DNA of 52,080 nt from assembly GCA_945906935.1 (NCBI GenBank), contig CAMDSO010000013.1:1-52080 (forward strand), read 5' to 3'. Below, piece by piece: positions 48,220-52,080 of this stretch; the stretch's first letter is position 1, and each line of letters opens with the position of its first letter. Both the position numbers and the translations under genes were made by a program. This stretch comes from Bordetella parapertussis (GTDB taxonomy: Bacteria > Pseudomonadota > Gammaproteobacteria > Burkholderiales > SG8-41). The notes beneath the pieces are model-generated. The model was not told where the DNA came from, ran no database searches, and was given only the letters and a program-made list of their open reading frames with translations.

Positions 48220-50624
48220 GTCAGAGTGTGCGCATTGCGATTGTCGGTTCCGGCCCAAGCGGGCTGTCTTGTGCGGCCCATGCCGCTGAATTGAAGATCA
48301 GTCATGTCTTGCTAGAGGCCGAGGGTCATCCCTCGCACACCATTTATCGCTACCAAAAAGGCAAGCATGTGATGGCCGAGCCGGCCATTCTGCCGCTGCG
48401 CAGCCCGATTACCTTTGGCGCCGGCCGCCGTGAGGCCATACTCGGTAAGTGGACCGAGGAGATCAAAAAATACGGCGTCAATGTACGCTATCAGTCTGCA
48501 GTGACGGCGATCAGCGGTACACAAGGGGTGTTTGAATTAAAGACCGCGGCGGGCGAACTGGTGCATGCTGAGAACGTTGTGCTGTGCATCGGTCTGCAGG
48601 GCAACATCCGCAAGCTTGGCGTGCCCGGCGAGGATCTCGACGGCGTGCAATACCAGCTCGACGATCCCGACGAGTATCAAGATGAGACCATCATCGTTGT
48701 TGGCGCGGGTGATGCCGGTATCGAGAACGCACTGGCACTGGCTGAAAACAACCATGTCATTCTGATTAACCGCAATGAAGAGTTTCCACGCGTCAAACAG
48801 GGCAACGCGGATCTGGTCAATGTGGCGATTCACAACGGCCGCATGGAGTGCCGTTTCGGGACCAAAACCGTGCAGGTGGAGCGGGCCGATGAGGGTGGCA
48901 AGCCCTTGTATTTTGTCGTGCAGACGCCGCAGAGCACCGAGCGTATCCCCTGTGATCGTGTGATTGCCCGCCTTGGTGCGATCGCGCCGCGCAAACTGGT
49001 TGAAAGTTTCGGTGTGCGTTTTCCGAACGAAACCATGGAGGCGGTGCCGCAGGTTTCGGCGACCTACGAATCGAATGTGCCCGGCCTCTACATCATAGGC
49101 GCACTCGGCGGTTATCCGCTGATCAAGCAGGCTATGAACCAGGGCTATGAGGTGGTCGAATATATCCTTGGCAACCCGGTGGCGCCAGCGGACGAGGGTT
49201 TACTCAAGGCGAAATTCGTTCATTTCAAACGTGCCGCCACGGTCGCCGAGGCACTCGCCCTGGTGCAGGGCAATGTGCCGCTGTTCAAGGATCTGACCAC
49301 ACTGCAGCTGCGCGAATTCATGCTCGACAGCGAGGTTGTCGCCCCGGCGCCCGGTGCGGTGGTCTTCCGGAAGGATGACTACACCAACTCCTTCTTCTCG
49401 GTGCTTGCTGGCGAGGTGATGATTGAGATTCCAGCCGAAGACGGCAAAACAAAGTCTATCAAGCTCAGACGCGGCCAGTTCTTCGGTGAAATGGGTTTGC
49501 TCTCCGGGCGTCGTCGTTCGAGCACCGTGATGGCGGGCAAGGATTGCGTATTGATCGAGACGCCGCGTCGCTCCATGCTCAAGCTGGTGGCCAGCATCGA
49601 GTCGGTGCGCCGCCAGATCGACGAAACCTCGCTGCGCCGCGCCGTGCGCACGCAAATCGCGCCGTTTGTCTCTGAATCCGACATGGATGAGATCGTCAAG
49701 GGCGCATTGATTAAGAACTATGCCGCCGGCGAGACGATATTTCAGGAAGGCGATACAGCCGACGGTCTGCATTTGATTCGTCGCGGCTCGGTCACTATTT
49801 CACGCGTGATCGGCGGCAAGGAGGTGGTGCTGTCGTATGTCGCCGCTGGCAACTATGTCGGCGAGATGGCGCTGCTGTCGTCTGAGGCGCGGCGCTCAGC
49901 GACGGTGCGTGCCGCGGTTAATTGTGAAACCATCCTGCTGTCGGCCGCCAGCTTTAACGAAGTGCTCAGCCGCAGCGCCACATTGCGCGGTGGTATCGAG
50001 GCCCGTGTGCTTGAGCGGCTGGCGAAAAACGTGCAGCGCGAGAGCGAACCCGATCCGGGCAATCTCATCAGTTTCCTCATCAATCAGGGGCTCGGCGAAG
50101 GCACCGATGTGCTGCTGATCGACGAGAGTTTGTGCGTGCGCTGCGACAACTGCGAGAAAGCCTGCGCTGATGTGCATGACGGCACCTCGCGCTTAGACCG
50201 GCAAGCCGGCCCGACCTTCGAAAATATCCACGTGCCAACCTCCTGCCGGCACTGTGAAAATCCGCATTGCATGAAGGATTGTCCGCCTGATGCGATCCAT
50301 CGCAATCCCAACGGCGAGGTTTTCATCGATTCATCCTGCATCGGTTGCGGCAACTGTCAGCGTAATTGCCCTTACGGCGTCATCCAGCTCGCGCAGGTCA
50401 ACCCAAACCGCAGTGCACCCAGTTTGTGGGCCTGGCTGCTTACCGGACTGACCGCCGAACCCGGACGCGAGGCGGAGTATCACAACGAAGAGCTCGGCAA
50501 GAAGGCCGTCAAATGCGATATGTGTAAAGACCTTGCGGGCGGTGCTGCTTGCGTGCGGGCTTGTCCGACCGGTGCTGCGGTGCGTGTGAGCCCGGAGAAG
50601 TTCATCTCCTACGTTGGTAAATAG
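48216..50624 (+). CDS. NAD(P)/FAD oxidoreductase with two cNMP domains and four Fe-S motifs
   Basis: This 802-residue cytoplasmic fusion has no leader. Residues 1-325 are a thioredoxin-reductase-like flavoprotein: FAD loop GSGPSGLSCAAHA and NAD(P) loop GAGDAGIENALALA. The CxxC of thioredoxin reductase is missing, so it is not one. Two cyclic-nucleotide-binding domains follow (about 350-460, GEMGLLSGRRRSSTV, and 482-605, GEMALLSSEARRSATV), each with the phosphate-cassette Arg. Residues about 628-795 are a DmsB/NarH-like ferredoxin with four cysteine groups starting CVRC, CRHC, CIGC and CDMC. It likely links NAD(P)H to the membrane module, gated by cAMP/cGMP. GTG start overlaps the pentaheme gene (GTGA). 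Last gene of the operon. Confidence 0.9.
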   Translation: MSQSVRIAIVGSGPSGLSCAAHAAELKISHVLLEAEGHPSHTIYRYQKGKHVMAEPAILPLRSPITFGAGRREAILGKWTEEIKKYGVNVRYQSAVTAISGTQGVFELKTAAGELVHAENVVLCIGLQGNIRKLGVPGEDLDGVQYQLDDPDEYQDETIIVVGAGDAGIENALALAENNHVILINRNEEFPRVKQGNADLVNVAIHNGRMECRFGTKTVQVERADEGGKPLYFVVQTPQSTERIPCDRVIARLGAIAPRKLVESFGVRFPNETMEAVPQVSATYESNVPGLYIIGALGGYPLIKQAMNQGYEVVEYILGNPVAPADEGLLKAKFVHFKRAATVAEALALVQGNVPLFKDLTTLQLREFMLDSEVVAPAPGAVVFRKDDYTNSFFSVLAGEVMIEIPAEDGKTKSIKLRRGQFFGEMGLLSGRRRSSTVMAGKDCVLIETPRRSMLKLVASIESVRRQIDETSLRRAVRTQIAPFVSESDMDEIVKGALIKNYAAGETIFQEGDTADGLHLIRRGSVTISRVIGGKEVVLSYVAAGNYVGEMALLSSEARRSATVRAAVNCETILLSAASFNEVLSRSATLRGGIEARVLERLAKNVQRESEPDPGNLISFLINQGLGEGTDVLLIDESLCVRCDNCEKACADVHDGTSRLDRQAGPTFENIHVPTSCRHCENPHCMKDCPPDAIHRNPNGEVFIDSSCIGCGNCQRNCPYGVIQLAQVNPNRSAPSLWAWLLTGLTAEPGREAEYHNEELGKKAVKCDMCKDLAGGAACVRACPTGAAVRVSPEKFISYVGK

Positions 50625-50645
50625 GCCCGGCGGGCGCTGCCTATT
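50620..50645. terminator. Stem spanning two convergent stop codons
   Basis: AATAGGC (50620-50626) and GCCTATT (50639-50645) form a perfect 7-bp stem around a GC-rich 12-nt loop, itself able to pair in part. The stop codons of the oxidoreductase (50622-50624) and the convergent zinc-ribbon gene (50641-50643) both lie in the stem. It may serve as a two-way terminator, although no T-run follows. Confidence 0.35.
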
Positions 50646-51120
50646 CCTTCATTTGTTCGAGCAGTTCCTTCACCCGCGCGCCTTCCTCCTTGTGCAGGCA
50701 GCCGATCCAGTTGGCGCGCTGGCCGCGGGTTTGGATTTCAACCGCATCCCAGAACCAGCCGGCGTGATAGTGGAAGCCGGCAATTTTTTCCCACGGAATA
50801 TCCTCGTCGGTACGGCTGAGGCCGAACAAGCCCCAACTCTGTATCGTGATTTTTTCCGGTGACAGATGTATCTGCTGCGGAATCAGCCGGCCGCGGATCA
50901 GCAGCGTCGCCAGCAGATCGGCCCGCGCGGAGAACTGTTCAAAGTCGGCGATGCGCGCCTCGCGTGCAAAGCTGTGGCCGCAGTAACGACATTTGTGCGC
51001 AGCGGCGCGCACTACCTCGGCGCAATCCGGGCAGGCTTTGCCGCGGGCGACGAGGCCGCAGGCCGCACACACGCTGGCGCCGGCTTTCAATGCGGTGAGG
51101 CAATGCGGGCAATCGGTCAT
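50641..51120 (-). CDS. Double zinc-ribbon protein
   Basis: A 159-residue protein whose first 50 residues hold two zinc ribbons with CPHC/CAAC and CPDC/CRYC knuckles. The rest (about 60-159) is a beta-rich domain with LSPEKITIQSWGLFGL and a closing amphipathic helix, similar to PH-like or bPH-type domains. There is no membrane segment. Function unknown; such proteins often act as adaptors. It is convergent with the cytochrome operon and 44 bp downstream of the HAD gene. Confidence 0.75.
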   Translation of the reverse strand: MTDCPHCLTALKAGASVCAACGLVARGKACPDCAEVVRAAAHKCRYCGHSFAREARIADFEQFSARADLLATLLIRGRLIPQQIHLSPEKITIQSWGLFGLSRTDEDIPWEKIAGFHYHAGWFWDAVEIQTRGQRANWIGCLHKEEGARVKELLEQMKE

Positions 51121-51164
51121 AAGGTGGTTTTTCGCCGGTTGGATTGTCGCGGCGTAAAGTCGGG

Positions 51165-51884
51165 CTAGAGCCCCAGTTGCGCCGCCAGATCGTTGAAATC
51201 GGCGGCGTTGATATCGAACGCCGGTTCGGGGGACAAATCCGGATGCCGTCCGCGGCCGTATTCATCGGGCCGCAACACCAACGCGGTGCGCAAGCCCTGG
51301 CGTGCGGCGGCGCGCAGGTCGTCTTTGTGCGCGGCCACCATCATCACCTCCGAGGGTTGCAAGCCGAGTATCGCGGCGGCCCCAAGATAGACCTCGGGTT
51401 CGGGTTTGTAGTGATGAAAAATCTCTGCTGACAAGATCAAATCCCACGGCAGCCCTGCGTTCTTCGCCATGTTGTTGAGGAGCGCGACGTTGCCGTTGGA
51501 GAGCGTCGAGATCGTATAGCGTTTTTTCAGCCGCTTGAGTCCGCGCACCGAATCAGACCACGGCTTGAGCCGGTGCCAGACGCGGTTGAGATGGGTTTTC
51601 TCCGCATCGCTGAGTGCGCTGACGCGAAACTTGGCCAGTACGTCGTCAAGGATCATGCGGTGCAGGTCGTCGATTTTGGTCCACGGCAGTGTGCCGGCAG
51701 CGACGCGATCCATCGCCGGCCGATAGCCGGCCCGCCACGCGTCGGCGAATTTGGTGGCGTTGATGCGTAGTTTCTTTTCCTGCGCCACGGCGCGCACTTC
51801 GCGCGCGATACTGCCGCGCCAGTCGACGACCGTGCCGAACACATCAAACGTCAGCGCTTTGACCGCCATCAGTTCTGCTTTCAT
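51165..51884 (-). CDS. HAD-superfamily hydrolase, haloacid dehalogenase type II
   Basis: A 239-residue hydrolase with the nucleophile Asp in KALTFDVFGTVVDWRGS, motif II Ser in TISTLSNGN, motif III Lys in YKPEPEVYLGAA and the acidic motif in VAAHKDDLRAA. It fits the type II 2-haloacid dehalogenase subfamily, although many members act on phosphates. The ATG at 51884 overlaps the RidA-like gene stop in ATGA; an internal ATG at 51869 would trim five residues. It forms an operon with the RidA-like gene. Confidence 0.88.
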   Translation of the reverse strand: MKAELMAVKALTFDVFGTVVDWRGSIAREVRAVAQEKKLRINATKFADAWRAGYRPAMDRVAAGTLPWTKIDDLHRMILDDVLAKFRVSALSDAEKTHLNRVWHRLKPWSDSVRGLKRLKKRYTISTLSNGNVALLNNMAKNAGLPWDLILSAEIFHHYKPEPEVYLGAAAILGLQPSEVMMVAAHKDDLRAAARQGLRTALVLRPDEYGRGRHPDLSPEPAFDINAADFNDLAAQLGL

Positions 51885-52080
51885 CGTGCACACACACAGA
51901 CCATTTCAACGCGCGTTTCGGCGTTGAGCAGGCGCGCCTCGAGCACTGCGCGCGCCGGCACCGCCTGCGGGTCGGCCCACGCCAGCCAGGCCGCATCGAC
52001 CTGCGGCTTGTCGCGCATGTCGGTGATAAAAATCACCACCGACAGCAGCTTCGATTTGTCGCTGCCCGCCTTGGCCAGCA
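51881..52080 (-). CDS. RidA/YjgF-family protein, C-terminal part
   Basis: The window ends within this gene. The last 65 residues read LAKAGSDKSKLLSVVIFITD, then the conserved WADPQAVPARAVLEARL and ending VEMVCVCAR. The ARAVLEA...VEM pattern, with the key Arg in PARA, is the RidA signature. RidA enzymes hydrolyse reactive enamine/imine intermediates. The stop overlaps the HAD start by four bases. Confidence 0.85.
   Translation of the reverse strand, partial: LAKAGSDKSKLLSVVIFITDMRDKPQVDAAWLAWADPQAVPARAVLEARLLNAETRVEMVCVCAR

Noticed and set aside
48216-50624. Thioredoxin reductase
   Set aside because: The dinucleotide folds match, but the redox-active CxxC of the NADPH domain is missing and Fe-S and cNMP modules are fused on.

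Overview
The window reads as chromosomal DNA of a GC-rich (about 60%) betaproteobacterium. Evidence for this is three Bug-type tricarboxylate-transporter binding proteins, a DUF3567 gene (a family typical of Betaproteobacteria), an OmpR-type two-component pair and a type II secretion locus. Genes are densely packed, with many 1-20 nt overlaps. I see no rRNA, tRNA, CRISPR array, transposase or prophage.

Layout. 1-2710: a two-subunit molybdenum hydroxylase (minus). 2894-4075: a more AT-rich insert with an Mrr-type restriction endonuclease, two dyad-symmetric sites in its upstream region and a truncated BrnA-like antitoxin. 4094-13793: an uptake region with three Bug proteins, two MFS permeases, a DMT permease, a membrane protein fused to a spermidine-synthase domain, DUF3567 and a small membrane protein. 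13838-17196: a DnaQ-GIY-YIG nuclease, a lone AMMECR1 protein, then ispD-ispF. 17331-20194: a small exported protein and an OmpR/EnvZ-like pair separated by an odd 196-nt spacer. 20195-24126: a tandem-repeat-bearing intergenic region, two small exported proteins (one made of three exact 40-residue four-cysteine repeats) and a DUF1800/DUF1501 pair. 24319-25452: a lone DGQHR protein. 25553-36394: a type II secretion system split into gspCDEF (minus) and gspGHIJKLMN (plus). 36562-50624: a 14-kb tightly coupled operon for multiheme electron transfer. 50641-end: a zinc-ribbon protein, a HAD hydrolase and the end of a RidA-like gene.

The most interesting part is the 36562-50624 operon. In order it encodes: a membrane b-type cytochrome with two H-X13-H helices; a cytoplasmic FHA domain joined by one membrane span to a decaheme cytochrome; a lipoprotein with two GlcG/HbpS heme-binding domains; an SH3b protein ending in an outer-membrane beta-barrel; a 1255-residue decaheme cytochrome with a C-terminal LVIVD beta-propeller; a pentaheme cytochrome with one CX4CH site; and an 802-residue flavoprotein carrying two cyclic-nucleotide domains and four [4Fe-4S] motifs. 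That is 25 predicted c-hemes, a barrel, a membrane cytochrome and a cytoplasmic NAD(P)/FAD/Fe-S module. The simplest reading is a trans-envelope electron conduit, analogous to but different in parts from Mtr/Mto and other porin-cytochrome systems, with regulatory domains (FHA, cNMP) built into the redox proteins. The type II secretion genes just upstream could export the large cytochrome, as type II secretion does for surface cytochromes in Shewanella. Direction of electron flow and substrate cannot be read from the sequence.
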